In this document: in pieces, positions 1 through 11,504 of the stretch
Position numbering within the stretch: position 1 is the stretch's first letter
Layout of the letters: the number at the start of each line of letters is the position of its first letter
Source of the DNA: Magnetaquiglobus sp039908105
GTDB taxonomy: Bacteria > Pseudomonadota > Magnetococcia > Magnetococcales > Magnetaquicoccaceae
Assembly: GCA_039908105.1 (NCBI GenBank)
Contig: JAMOBI010000047.1
Span: forward strand, 1 to 19,466
Reading direction: 5' to 3'
DNA length: 19,466 nt
Notes under the pieces: model-generated
Databases searched by the model: none
Seen by the model: only the letters and a program-made list of their open reading frames with translations
Told to the model about the DNA's origin: nothing
Position numbers and translations under genes: made by a program

Positions 1-155
1 AGCGCGCTCTTATAAGAAGCATTTTTCGCGTCTTTTGCGAAAAATGCGCCGCGCGCGGCCTTCGCGGGGGTCGTTTCCGCTTTTTGGAAACGACCCCCGC
101 ATCTTGCACGCAGCCTTGCGAAAAACTACGCCTCCCAAAATAGGTGCGGTTTAGG
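1..155 (+). repeat. Structured dispersed repeat, copy 1 (5' end cut by window edge)
   Basis: First of three copies of a dispersed element of about 150-210 bp. Two hairpins are complete. Hairpin 1 pairs GCATTTTTCGC (19-29) with GCGAAAAATGC (37-47) around a 7-nt loop. Hairpin 2 pairs GCGGGGGTCGTTTCC (64-78) with GGAAACGACCCCCGC (86-100), a perfect 15-bp stem with a T-rich 7-nt loop. They are joined by a GC-rich linker (about 46-63), and after hairpin 2 comes ATCTTGCACGC, seen with small changes in the other copies. The copy begins at the window edge, so its leading hairpin (present in copies 2 and 3) is not visible. No long reading frame is preserved between copies, so this is a structural rather than coding element. 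Copies 1 and 2 are direct and almost adjacent. Confidence 0.85.
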
Positions 156-173
156 TTAACGTAAGGCACCACC

Positions 174-350
174 GGAGATTCCTCTCCCAGGGTTTTGCTT
201 TTGACCTGAGCGCATTCTTCAAAAGAAGCATTTTTCGCGCCTTTTCTAAAAAAATGCGCCGCGCACCGCCTTCGCGGGAGTTGTTCTTTGCTTTTTGGAA
301 ACAACTCCCGCATCTTGTACGCATCCAAAAACGGGTGCTGTTTATATTTT
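174..350 (+). repeat. Structured dispersed repeat, copy 2
   Basis: Same element and orientation as copy 1, about 20 bp downstream of it. Leading hairpin 0 pairs GGAGA (174-178) with TCTCC (183-187). Hairpin 1 pairs GCATTTTT (228-235) with AAAAATGC (250-257) and is shorter than in the other copies. Hairpin 2 pairs GCGGGAGTTGTT (274-285) with AACAACTCCCGC (300-311). Compared with copy 1, stem 2 has changed at two positions and both partners changed, so pairing is kept. The loop end CTTTTTGG is conserved. The trailing part ends near a run of T (about 347-354). The element abuts the remnant of a regulator gene, which lacks its 5' part here. Confidence 0.85.
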
Positions 351-370
351 TTTTCATCAAGCCGACGTAA

Positions 371-571
371 AATGCACCGGAGATCCCTCGCGCGTGGCGC
401 ACCATCGCCGGCGCCGACGTCTGTTACACCCTGACCGGCACCCGAAACCCGATCATCCTTTCCACCACCCCCCCCCGACGAATCCGCCCTGCTGGACGCC
501 TACCGCGCGCCGACGAGGCAGGTCGCGCCGCCCTGCTGATCACCGCCAAAGCCATGGCCCGCAAACCCTGA
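371..571 (+). pseudogene. 3' remnant of a Cro/CI (XRE)-like transcriptional regulator
   Basis: Only the C-terminal part of a small phage-repressor-like regulator is recognisable. One frame gives GADVCYTLTGTR (410-445). A second frame gives PDESALLDAYRA (474-509). The first frame then returns with DEAGRAALLITAKAMA up to the TGA at 569-571. In intact XRE regulators these three blocks are contiguous (GADVxYxLTG, then a P-D-E-x-A-L-L-D-x-Y linker, then a D-E-x-G-R-x-A-x-x helix). Here two compensating indels are needed, one in a run of nine C (468-476) and one near 510. The helix-turn-helix half and any start codon are missing, and the open frame begins just after a TAA at 368-370. Repeat copy 2 occupies the place of the lost 5' half. 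A sequencing error in the C run could explain one shift but not the missing N-terminus. Confidence 0.6.
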
Positions 572-598
572 AAGCCTGTGGCATCCGCCCGCGCTCCG

Positions 599-607
599 TG
601 GTATGCT
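599..607 (+). promoter_or_regulatory. Possible extended -10 promoter of the DUF1640-like gene
   Basis: TGG followed by TATGCT matches the extended -10 pattern TGn-TATAAT (four of six in the hexamer). There is no good -35; the best is TGGCAT at 579-584 with a 17-nt spacer. It lies about 40 nt upstream of the start codon at 645. Suggestive only. Confidence 0.35.
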
Positions 608-644
608 GTTTTCGTTGGTCCACTCGCATTGGGGAGATCCAGCC

Positions 645-902
645 ATGACCGCCGTCACCTTTGACACGCTCAAATTCGTGGAAACGCTCAAGGCTTCGGG
701 ATTTAACGATCCGCAAGCCAAGGGCATGGCCGCTGCCATCCAGGAAGCGCAGAAAGCCAACCTGGATACTCTGGCGACCAAACACGACCTGGAAAAGGAA
801 CTATCCCCCATTCGTACCGATTTGGCGGTCATCAAATGGATGCTGGCCCTGATCATCATCGTGAACGTTTTACCAATCTTGAAAACGCTGTTTGGCCATT
901 GA
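645..902 (+). CDS. DUF1640-like small coiled-coil membrane protein
   Basis: An 85-residue protein. The start at 645 is preferred over an in-frame ATG at 603 because GGGGAG lies 8 nt upstream and the family pattern (TFDTLKFVETLKASGF) begins there. Residues 5-20 match the amphipathic N-terminus of DUF1640 proteins, residues 22-60 look like a charged coiled coil containing TKHDLEKEL, and residues 63-82 form one hydrophobic transmembrane helix with the C-terminus just outside it. Bacterial DUF1640 proteins are small, membrane-tethered coiled coils related in layout to the mitochondrial MCUR1/CCDC90 family. Their bacterial function is not established and I assign none. It stands alone: the regulator remnant lies upstream and a 335-nt non-coding stretch lies downstream. 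The call rests on pattern recognition of the family, so the fold is fairly sure and the role unknown. Confidence 0.75.
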   Translation: MTAVTFDTLKFVETLKASGFNDPQAKGMAAAIQEAQKANLDTLATKHDLEKELSPIRTDLAVIKWMLALIIIVNVLPILKTLFGH

Positions 903-1237
903 TCCATTCCTCCACGCCCGATCCAGCCCGCATTCCTCTCACCTGCCGCCCACCCCCCCATTACTTCGCCTCCGGTTCCCCGGTTTTTTTCATACTGGGC
1001 AGAAGAACATGCCAAGGGCGTCCTCTCTGGCCTGTGTGCCGCTTTATCGCAAGACCCGGGAACCCGCCCACCTCGCCCTTGCCGCCAGCCGGAAACCCCG
1101 ACACGGTGCGACCAGGTGCGACAGACGATTTCGGTGGCGGCCTAACCTCTGACAACGCCTTGAAAAAAATCGTCCAGCTGGATCATACTAACCACCTTCA
1201 AGGCTGTCCGGTTTCGAATCCAACCAAGGAGTGGCAC
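903..1237. other. Non-coding interval between the DUF1640-like gene and the cupin gene
   Basis: No convincing gene in either strand; the open frames here have no ribosome-binding site and no recognisable product. Visible items are a very short GC hairpin CCGG-TTCC-CCGG followed by seven T (972-990), a tandem GGTGCGAC direct repeat (1105-1112 and 1115-1122, one helical turn apart), and a candidate promoter at 1160-1189. Confidence 0.6.
1160..1189 (+). promoter_or_regulatory. Candidate sigma-70 promoter of the cupin gene
   Basis: TTGAAA (1160-1165) and CATACT (1184-1189) are separated by 18 nt and sit about 50 nt upstream of the cupin start codon. The -35 matches five of six and the -10 four of six consensus bases. 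Confidence 0.45.
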
Positions 1238-1663
1238 ATGAAGGTTGTGGCGTGGGTAGCGTTTGGCTTGGTGTGGGGCGTGGTCGAGGGGTGGGCCGAA
1301 TCCGCCTATCAGAATGTCGAGCCTTTACTCGACACCTCAAAGACGGTACTTGATGAGCCGTTGCGCAAACCGAATGGCGCGCCGCTCGTACTCTCTTCGA
1401 GCATCGTCACCATTCTGCCCGGAGAGGAGAGCGCTTGGCACAAGCATGGGGCGCCCATGTATGCCTACATCCTCGCAGGCGAGGTGACGGTGGATTACGG
1501 AGAAAAGGGCTCACGCACCTTTGGTCCGGGCAACGCCTTTGTGGAGGCCATGGATCACTGGCACCGGGGAATCAACCGGGGACAAGAGCCGGTGCGCATC
1601 CTGGTGGTCTATTGGGACGCGGACGCAACCAGAAACGTGATCGTGCGACCTGCCCAACCTTAG
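1238..1663 (+). CDS. Exported small cupin-domain protein
   Basis: A 141-residue single-domain cupin. The ATG at 1238 has AAGGAG 6 nt upstream; the frame stays open far upstream but that part lacks a ribosome-binding site. Residues 1-21 look like a signal peptide (hydrophobic VVAWVAFGLVWGVV, then a small-residue region AES), so the protein is probably periplasmic. The cupin barrel spans about 45-136. Motif 1 is HKH (H68, H70) followed by GAPMYAYILAG; motif 2 is H-W-H-R-G-I-N with H109 and N113 in the usual H-x3-N spacing. The glutamate that normally follows HxH by 3-4 residues is replaced by Met/Tyr (74/75), so the metal site may have only three ligands. The substrate cannot be told from sequence. 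The next gene starts 16 nt after the stop, so the two are probably co-transcribed. Confidence 0.8.
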   Translation: MKVVAWVAFGLVWGVVEGWAESAYQNVEPLLDTSKTVLDEPLRKPNGAPLVLSSSIVTILPGEESAWHKHGAPMYAYILAGEVTVDYGEKGSRTFGPGNAFVEAMDHWHRGINRGQEPVRILVVYWDADATRNVIVRPAQP

Positions 1664-1679
1664 ACAGGAGATCTCCCCC

Positions 1680-2249
1680 ATGCTCGATCCCGAATTCTTT
1701 GAACCCGTCACAGACGCATTGGGCCGCACCAGGCTGGCCCTGAAGAACACCGTACCCCAGCGGCTGCTGCACCAAGCGGGGCTGATGATGGACCGTGCAC
1801 CGGAAGAGGATGACCTGGTCGTCGCCACCCAGCTGCCGATCACCGTTTTGCGCGAGGTCAAGGAGCGCTGCATCTACACCGCCGGGTTTGCCACCGTGGA
1901 AGAGGGGGTGAAGTTTCCTTCTCCTGTGCAATTGGTGAGCATTCCGTGTCGTTCCGCTTCGGAGGATGGTCGCTGCGCGCGGCTGGACAATGGACAGCGA
2001 TGCTCCCTGTTCGGGTTTTTTTCCTCGGTCGAGAGCCCGACGCGGCAGCGGGTGCATCTGATCATGGCCCCCATTCTGCCAGGTTTGGGGGTGTCGGTGG
2101 TCGGACGCGCCCTGCTGGCAGAACAACGGGAGCATTATCTGCACTCTCTGCGGCACTGGGAGTTGATGCTCACACCAGTGAACCTGGCCTTGGACGCCAC
2201 TCTCCGTGGGGTACGCTTCTGGATAAACTTCTGGTTTAGCCGATCATAA
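1680..2249 (+). CDS. Hypothetical protein with Cys-x8-Cys-x8-Cys stretch
   Basis: A 189-residue protein that I do not recognise. The ATG at 1680 has AGGAGA about 8 nt upstream and follows the cupin gene by 16 nt. No signal peptide is visible. Four cysteines occur at 64, 90, 99 and 108. The last three lie in a segment of the form C-x8-C-A-R-L-D-x-G-x-R-C-S-L-F, which loosely resembles the metal-binding YkgJ-type pattern (G-x-C-x-x-L-x-x-G-x-R-C-x-I-Y), although the rest of that family's cysteines are absent. The C-terminus is rich in aromatic residues (RFWINFWFSRS) and could lie against a membrane. The N-terminal 60 residues are acidic-amphipathic without a known motif. Function unknown; a role with the neighbouring exported cupin is possible but unsupported. 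Confidence 0.7.
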   Translation: MLDPEFFEPVTDALGRTRLALKNTVPQRLLHQAGLMMDRAPEEDDLVVATQLPITVLREVKERCIYTAGFATVEEGVKFPSPVQLVSIPCRSASEDGRCARLDNGQRCSLFGFFSSVESPTRQRVHLIMAPILPGLGVSVVGRALLAEQREHYLHSLRHWELMLTPVNLALDATLRGVRFWINFWFSRS

Positions 2250-2268
2250 AATCTGGCAGAGTATCGTC

Positions 2269-2361
2269 GAGTGGTCAGAAAGACCCATACTCAAGAGCAG
2301 ACCACTCTGGTTGACTGGTTGAGCAAGCCAGATCAACCACCCTTCTGCAAGGCTTTTTTTG
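2269..2361 (+). terminator. Possible terminator region after the 1680-2249 gene
   Basis: Two inverted repeats follow the stop codon: GAGTGGTC (2269-2276) with GACCACTC (2300-2307), and GGTTGACTGG (2309-2318) with CCAG-A-TCAACC (2328-2338, one bulged A). A T run comes at 2355-2361, but about 16 nt after the second stem, so it is not a canonical intrinsic terminator. The hairpins are real sequence features; the terminator role is inferred from position. Confidence 0.35.
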
Positions 2362-2467
2362 CACCATAAACGCCCATGACCAACCCATTCTTCTGCCACG
2401 AACCACTCCGAGTTGCTGCCATACGGTTTCAAGACCGCTCAACTCATGGGGCGATTCGATCCAAGGA

Positions 2468-2496
2468 TTGACGCCCATTCTTCATTTTGTTAGCAT
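2468..2496 (+). promoter_or_regulatory. Candidate sigma-70 promoter of the signalling operon
   Basis: TTGACG (2468-2473, five of six) and TAGCAT (2491-2496, four of six) with an ideal 17-nt spacer, 60 nt upstream of the first kinase start codon. Confidence 0.45.
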
Positions 2497-2556
2497 GTAG
2501 TCGTTATATTTTCCGTTAATTATCGTCAGTTTATCACATTCTATGGAAGTTATGCG

Positions 2557-5500
2557 GTGATGCTGCATTTCATGACGAGCGACATGGATCGTTCGCTGGC
2601 GTTGCCCAGCGAATACCATCCCGTTTTGGTTCTGCTCTCCCTGTTGGCCGCCTTTCTCGGCTGTTTTGCCAGCCTCTCTTCCATCGCCCCCCTGTGTGAC
2701 GACAAAACGACCGGCTTGAAGCGCGCGTTCTGGGTACTCTTCGGTGCTCTGACGCTCGGCTGCGGCATCTTCCTGATGCACTTCATCGGCATGCTCGCCT
2801 ATCAGCTTCCGGTTGCCATTCATTACGATACGAGCGTGACGGCGATCTCCGTCTTCCCGGGTGTTCTGGCATCGGGTTGGATGCTTTATCTGGTCGGGCA
2901 GGCAGAGATCCGGGGGCGCGCGCTCTGGCTGGGAGGTGGCGTCGTCGGAGCCGGGATCGGTACCATGCACTATGTCGGCATGGGTGCCATGCAGCTGCAG
3001 GCGAGCATGCTCTACGATCCCTGGCTGTTTGTCGTCTCAATTCTGTTTGCCGTGCTTCTGGCCACGCTGGCGATCCTCTCCCGCCCCCTGGCGCAGCACA
3101 TGGTGCTGGATCCGGATCAGGGCATGGGACGACTGTTGAGCCCGTTGATCATGGCCATGGCCATCTCGGGCATGCACTACATCGCCATGTTCGCAACCTG
3201 GTTCTTTCCAGGTTGTTCGGATCCCTATCGTCCGGAGTCCTGGTTACACCCGGATTTCCTGGAAATGGTCCTGGCGACCCTGTTTTCCATATTGATCGGC
3301 ATTTCTGGGCTGGCCTGGCATCTCGGGCCGGAACCGGTGGAGGCGAGACAACGTTTGCGGGGATTGGCGCGCGTGTTCGAGTCTGGAAACAGGCTTTTGT
3401 TGTTCAAAAATCTTGGGATCGTCGAAAGTTTTGTTCTGCTGTGTGCCTGGATCATCGCCGCACTCAACGACTCCATGCTGCGCAGCCATCTCCCATCCAC
3501 GAACACAGCCACCGGGGGGGAGTCTGTCAAAACTCTTTCCGGCTTTGGCGTGCTCGATCATCCCCTCTTTTTCGTCCTGCTCTCCTGCGCCTTGCTGTTG
3601 GCCCTTTTTCTGGCCTGGGGAGTCACGCTGGTGATGATCCAGCGACGCGAAAGCGAACAGAACCGCGCTGAACTGCTGCATGAACTGGAGTTCCAGAAAC
3701 TGGCCCTGGATGAACACGCCATCGTCTCGGCCACCGATGTCAAAGGGAACATCCTCTACGCCAACGACAAGTTCGTGGCCATCAGCGGTTATTCCCGAGA
3801 GGAGCTGTTTGGACGGAATCACCGCATGGTGAAGTCCGACGAGCATTCACGCGAATTTTACCGGGAGTTGTGGGGCACCATCACCCAAGGTCGGGTGTGG
3901 CACGGCGAAGTGAAGAATCTGGCCAAGGATGGCACCCCCTATTGGGTGCAGGCCACAATCGTCCCCTTCCTGGATGAACAGGGCAAACCGTTTCGTTACG
4001 TCTCGATTCGCACCGATGTCACCGCGATGAAGACACTGGAGAGTCATTTGACCTCCGCCAAGCTCCAGGCCGAGGCCGCAGCCCAGGCCAAGAGTGAATT
4101 CCTGGCCAACATGAGTCACGAGATCCGCACGCCGATGAACGCCATCATCGGCTTGAGTCATCTCTGTCTGCAAACCCCTTTGAGCACCAAGCAGAGGGAT
4201 TATCTGACCAAGGTGCACGGTTCCTCGACCTCCCTGTTGCGGATCATCAACGACATTCTGGACTACTCCAAGATCGAGGCCGGACGCCTGGACATGGAGT
4301 CGATCGAGTTCACCCTTGAGGAGGTGTTGAGCAATCTGACCTCGATCGTGGCGATGAAGGCGCACGAGAAGCAGCTGGAGTTTCTCATCGAGACCGACAC
4401 GGATGTGCCGCCCGGTCTGGTGGGAGACCCGTTGCGGTTGGGACAGATTCTGCTCAATCTGGTCAACAATGCGATCAAGTTCACCGATTCCGGGGAGATC
4501 GTCGTCCATATTCGGGTTCTGGGGCAGGAGAACAGTGCGGTGCATTTGCAGTTTGCCGTGCGTGACACCGGAATCGGCATGACGCCGGAACAGCTGTCGG
4601 GACTCTTCGAGGCCTTTACCCAGGCCGATGCCTCGGTGACGCGCAAATACGGCGGCACGGGTCTGGGGTTGACCATCAGCAAACGGCTGACCGAAATGAT
4701 GGGCGGATCGATCCAGGTGGAGAGTCGGCTCGGTTTGGGCACGACGTTCCGGTTTGATGTCCGTCTGGGGATCACCCGTCAGGTGATCAAATCGGCCCTG
4801 CTCACCTCAGCACGCCTGCGCGACAAGCGGGTGCTGGTGGTGGACGATTACGAGAGCGCCCGCAACGTGATGGGAGCCTATCTGAAGTCGTTCGGTTTCC
4901 GGGTGGTGCCGGTCGAGGATGGCATGGAGGCGCTCTTGGCAATCCAGGAGGCGGTGCTGGCGATGGATCCTTTTGATCTGGTGGTGATCGATTACATGAT
5001 GCCCCTGATGGATGGGATCACCCTGGCAAGCCGGATACGTCAGGATTTGGGACTTGAACGGATTCCACATCTGATCATGGCCACCGCTTATGGCGAGGAG
5101 AGCGTGATCAAGCGGGCCATGCACGAGGGGGGGTTGAAACATTTCCTGGTCAAACCGATCAGTCAGAGCGTTCTGTTGGAGGCGATCCTGGATCTTTTCG
5201 GACAGAACGGGCAGAGCGCAACGCAACCGAAAGATGAACGCCACGAAAGTGCGAGTACCAACGCACGGGCACGCCTTTCGGGGGCGCGCATCCTGTTGGT
5301 CGAGGACAACGAAATCAACCAGCAGGTGGCGCGCGAGCTTTTGGAGATGGCCAACATCACGGTATTGGTGGCCGAAAATGGCGAACAGGCTGTGCGGATG
5401 GTCACCACGGAGCCATTGGATGGGGTGTTGATGGATGTACAGATGCCGGTCATGGACGGCCTGACGGCCACGCGAGCCATTCGTACGGCAGGCATCGCCC

Positions 5501-6334
5501 TGCCGATTCTGGCCATGACCGCCAACGCCATGAGCGGGGATCGGGAACGGTGTCTGGAAGCCGGCATGCAGGATCACATCGCCAAACCGATCGAACCGGA
5601 TGAGATGTATGCCACCATGGCACGCTGGATCAAACCGGCTCAGCCACACCCCATACCAGAAAAACCGCTTTCCCAGGATGATCCGCCATCCGGACGGAGT
5701 CTGGATGGCGCACCGGTGATTCCGGGGGTGGACACCCGTGCCGGCCTGCGGCGCATGAGTGGCAATCTCAACGGTTACATGAATTTATTGACCCGCTTTG
5801 TGAATAATCAGTGTGGGGCCGTAAATGCGATTCATCAGGCCTTGTCCGGGGCGGATGCGACCACGGCGGAACGGATCGCCCACACCTTGAAAGGGGTTGC
5901 GTCCACCATCGGCGCCGATGAACTGGCCAAGAAGGCAGCACGGCTGGAGACGGCCATCCGGCAACAAGAGGAGCGCGCCCGGCTCGATGGTCTGTTGGAC
6001 GAGGCATCCACGACGTTGAATTCGCTTTGTCAGGCCATGGAGCCGGTGCTGGTTCGGGAGAAGGTATGCGAGCCGGTGGTTGAAAGAGCGGAGGCGGACG
6101 CCGAGGATTCGGGACGCCGCAGCCAGCTGTTCAGACAGCTGTATGAACAGCTGGAGATCTTCGATGCCGAGGCCGAAGTGACGCTTGCCACCATTCGTCG
6201 GGAGTTCGGGAGCGAGGAGATGCGTGAGTGGCTGGAACGGATCGGGGGGGATATCGGGCGCTACGATTTTGACGCCGCCAGAAATGGCTGTCTCGACTGG
6301 TTCAAGAGTCTGGGGATCGATCCGGAGTCCGGGC

Positions 6335-6342
<8 letters not shown>
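2557..6342 (+). CDS. MHYT-PAS hybrid histidine kinase with two receiver domains and HPt
   Basis: A 1261-residue membrane sensor kinase. Residues 15-270 form an MHYT sensor domain; the three conserved Met-His pairs are at M74-H75, M137-H138 and M206-H207, each in a membrane helix. Known MHYT proteins are proposed to bind copper and sense O2, CO or NO. Two more membrane helices lie near 290 and 345. A PAS domain (about 385-495) resembles the FAD-binding PAS of Aer, with H422, W439, W448 and Y462-W463 in matching context. HisKA follows with H521 (MSHEIRTPMN), then the ATPase domain (N634-N638, D670, G-box near 698). REC1 has D763-D764, phospho-acceptor D812 and K866. REC2 has E916-D917, D960 and K1010. 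HPt has H1109. A tail domain (1187-1261) recurs in the next kinase. The start is GTG at 2557 or ATG at 2560, with GGAAG just upstream. Confidence 0.93.
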
Positions 6343-9976
<3,634 letters not shown>

Positions 9977-9998
9977 ACATGCAAGGGATAGAGTGACG

Positions 9999-11057
9999 AT
10001 GCGAGCAGAAACGGAGTTGCCCAAGAAGCGGGTTTTGATCGTCGATGACACATTGGAGAACATCGACCTGATGAAGGAGATCCTGGGGCCGTACTATCGG
10101 TTGCAGGTGGCCACCAGCGGACGTCTGGCGATACGGGTGGCGCTCTCGGCAACCCCGCCCGATCTGATTTTGTTGGATATCATGATGCCGGAGATGGACG
10201 GGTACGAAACCTGCCGCATCTTGAAACAGGATGCTCGCACCCGGGAGATCCCGATCCTGTTCGTGACCGCCAAGTCACAAATCGAGGATGAAATTCTTGG
10301 ATTTGAGCTGGGTGCGGCAGACTACCTGGTCAAACCGATCTCTCCTCCCAAAGTGCTGGCGCGGGTGCGCACCCATCTGAATCTGTCCGATCAACAGAAA
10401 CTGCTCGCCGACGAGGTGGCCCGGCGTACCGCCCAGTTGGAACAGCGCAATCGCGAGCTGGAGGAGACACGCATCGAGATGATCCGCCAATTGGGACGTG
10501 CTGCGGACTATCGCGACAACGAGACCGGCATGCATGTGATGCGCGTGTCCGAATTCACGCGGTTGTTGGCCGTCAAGTCCGGTCTGTGCGAGGCCGAGGC
10601 CGAACAGTTGCAGCTGGCCTCCCCGCTGCATGATGTCGGCAAGATCGGCATCCCGGATCACATCCTGTTAAAACAGGGCAAGCTGACCGAGGAGGAGTTC
10701 GCGGTGATCAAGACCCATCCGGAGATGGGTTTTTCGATCATCGGGGAACAGAAATCGGACATTCTGCATCTAGGCGCGTTGATCGCGCTCAGCCATCACG
10801 AAAAGTGGAACGGCCAGGGTTATCCGCGCGGCTTGCAAGGAGAGGGGATCCCCTTGGCCGGTCGCATCGTCGCCATTGCCGACGTATTCGACGCCTTGAC
10901 CTCGGTCCGACCCTACAAGCGCTCCTGGAGTGTGGATGAGGCTCTTGATTTGATCGGGCGTGAGGCCGGTCACCATTTCGATCCGGCACTGGTGCCGCTG
11001 TTTCTGGGGATGCGCGTGGAGATCGAAGCGGTCATGCAACAATATCGGGACGGGTGA
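9999..11057 (+). CDS. REC-HD-GYP response regulator, cyclic-di-GMP phosphodiesterase
   Basis: A 352-residue response regulator. The receiver (about 11-125) has D16-D17, phospho-acceptor D60 and K112. The HD-GYP domain (about 160-345) carries the metal-binding H211-D212 (LHDVGKIGIPD), KTHPEMG, HHEKWNGQGYP with G274-Y275-P276, and IADVFDALTSxRPYK, which is the full signature of active enzymes that hydrolyse c-di-GMP. A coiled segment (about 128-160) links the two. It is the only evident output of the operon. The start is uncertain: ATG at 9999 is chosen (AAGGG at 9983-9987), but GTG at 9963, overlapping the kinase stop, or GTG at 9993 are possible. The receiver is closely similar to the N-terminal receiver of the preceding kinase (same LLDIxMPxMxG, FVTA and LGAxDYLxKP blocks), which suggests duplication within the operon. 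Confidence 0.93.
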   Translation: MRAETELPKKRVLIVDDTLENIDLMKEILGPYYRLQVATSGRLAIRVALSATPPDLILLDIMMPEMDGYETCRILKQDARTREIPILFVTAKSQIEDEILGFELGAADYLVKPISPPKVLARVRTHLNLSDQQKLLADEVARRTAQLEQRNRELEETRIEMIRQLGRAADYRDNETGMHVMRVSEFTRLLAVKSGLCEAEAEQLQLASPLHDVGKIGIPDHILLKQGKLTEEEFAVIKTHPEMGFSIIGEQKSDILHLGALIALSHHEKWNGQGYPRGLQGEGIPLAGRIVAIADVFDALTSVRPYKRSWSVDEALDLIGREAGHHFDPALVPLFLGMRVEIEAVMQQYRDG

Positions 11058-11094
11058 GACGGACGCAGGAGGGGGAGGCGGGATCAAAAGCGGT

Positions 11095-11145
11095 AAAAAA
11101 ACCCCGAATTTCCGGTCTCACAAGCGTGATGCCGGAAATTCGGGG
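11095..11145 (-). terminator. Rho-independent terminator of the metW-hpf operon
   Basis: CCCCGAATTTCCGG (11102-11115) pairs perfectly with CCGGAAATTCGGGG (11132-11145), and TCAC/GTGA inside the loop can extend the hairpin. On the - strand the stem is followed at once by seven T (11101-11095), the canonical form. It starts 10 nt after the hpf stop codon. On the + strand no T run follows, so it ends - strand transcription, although it can also separate the two convergent operons. Confidence 0.9.
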
Positions 11146-11155
11146 GCAGAACGGT

Positions 11156-11461
11156 TTACCGGTGACTCTTTTTGCTCTTCTCCGCGTGGGTCAGAAGCTC
11201 CTCGGTGAGGGTGTCGAGGGTTTCGTTGACTGCGGCGACCACGGTGGAGGACTCCTTGGTGGCGGAGATGGTTTTTCCGGCCACGTTGACCACGGTCTTG
11301 ACCGAGGCGCGCTGCTCGTTGTTGTGCGCCTTGCGCTCCACGGAGATGCGACCGTGGGTCAAGGGGCCGAAGCGTTGATCCAGATTGTCGAAATATTTCT
11401 GGATGCGATCACGCAGTTCGTCACCGATCTCAACCTGACGGCCTTCAATTTTGACTTCCAT
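11156..11461 (-). CDS. hpf: Short-form ribosome hibernation promoting factor (HPF/RaiA family)
   Basis: A 101-residue protein matching the S30AE/HPF fold from end to end: an opening strand V-K-I-E-G-R-Q-V-E-I, the helix DELRDRIQKYFDNLDQRFG, a strand with GRISVERKAHNNEQRASV, and the second helix containing AAVNETLDTLTEELLTHAEK. It has no C-terminal dimerisation extension, so it is the short form, which binds the decoding region of 30S subunits in stationary phase and, in E. coli, promotes 100S dimers together with RMF; long-form HPFs dimerise through the extension. The start has AAAGGGG about 9 nt upstream. It is the last gene of the - strand operon, just before the terminator. Linking ribosome hibernation to nucleotide and amino acid genes suggests a growth-phase theme, which is inference. 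Confidence 0.9.
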   Translation of the reverse strand: MEVKIEGRQVEIGDELRDRIQKYFDNLDQRFGPLTHGRISVERKAHNNEQRASVKTVVNVAGKTISATKESSTVVAAVNETLDTLTEELLTHAEKSKKSHR

Positions 11462-11504
11462 CGATTTAAACCCCTTTCATTATTGAATGTCTGGCACGAC
11501 TGAC

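Larger units (their letters stand above)
2250..2556. other. Non-coding interval upstream of the signalling operon
   Basis: No gene supported. It contains two consecutive inverted repeats (2269-2338), a T-rich run (TTTTTTT, 2355-2361), a candidate promoter (2468-2496) and an AT-rich leader (about 2480-2545) before the kinase start. The AT-rich leader contrasts with the GC-rich coding sequence on both sides. Confidence 0.6.

Noticed and set aside
1..350. The tandem copies 1 and 2 as a CRISPR array
   Set aside because: Only two diverged copies of about 150-180 bp, no short repeat-spacer pattern and no cas genes.
151..405. Open frame of 84 codons on the - strand over repeat copy 2
   Set aside because: It follows the repeat; the other copies do not keep the frame, and there is no ribosome-binding site or recognisable product.
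468..476. Run of nine C as a phase-variation switch
   Set aside because: The gene has no start and no N-terminal domain, and a second indel is needed near 510, so the run is part of a decayed gene or a sequencing error rather than a working switch.
972..990. CCGG-TTCC-CCGG followed by seven T as a terminator for the DUF1640-like gene
   Set aside because: The stem is only 4 bp, too weak to call, although the T run is correctly placed.
500..1015. Open frame of 171 codons on the - strand
   Set aside because: Antisense to the better supported DUF1640-like gene; its translation shows no family.
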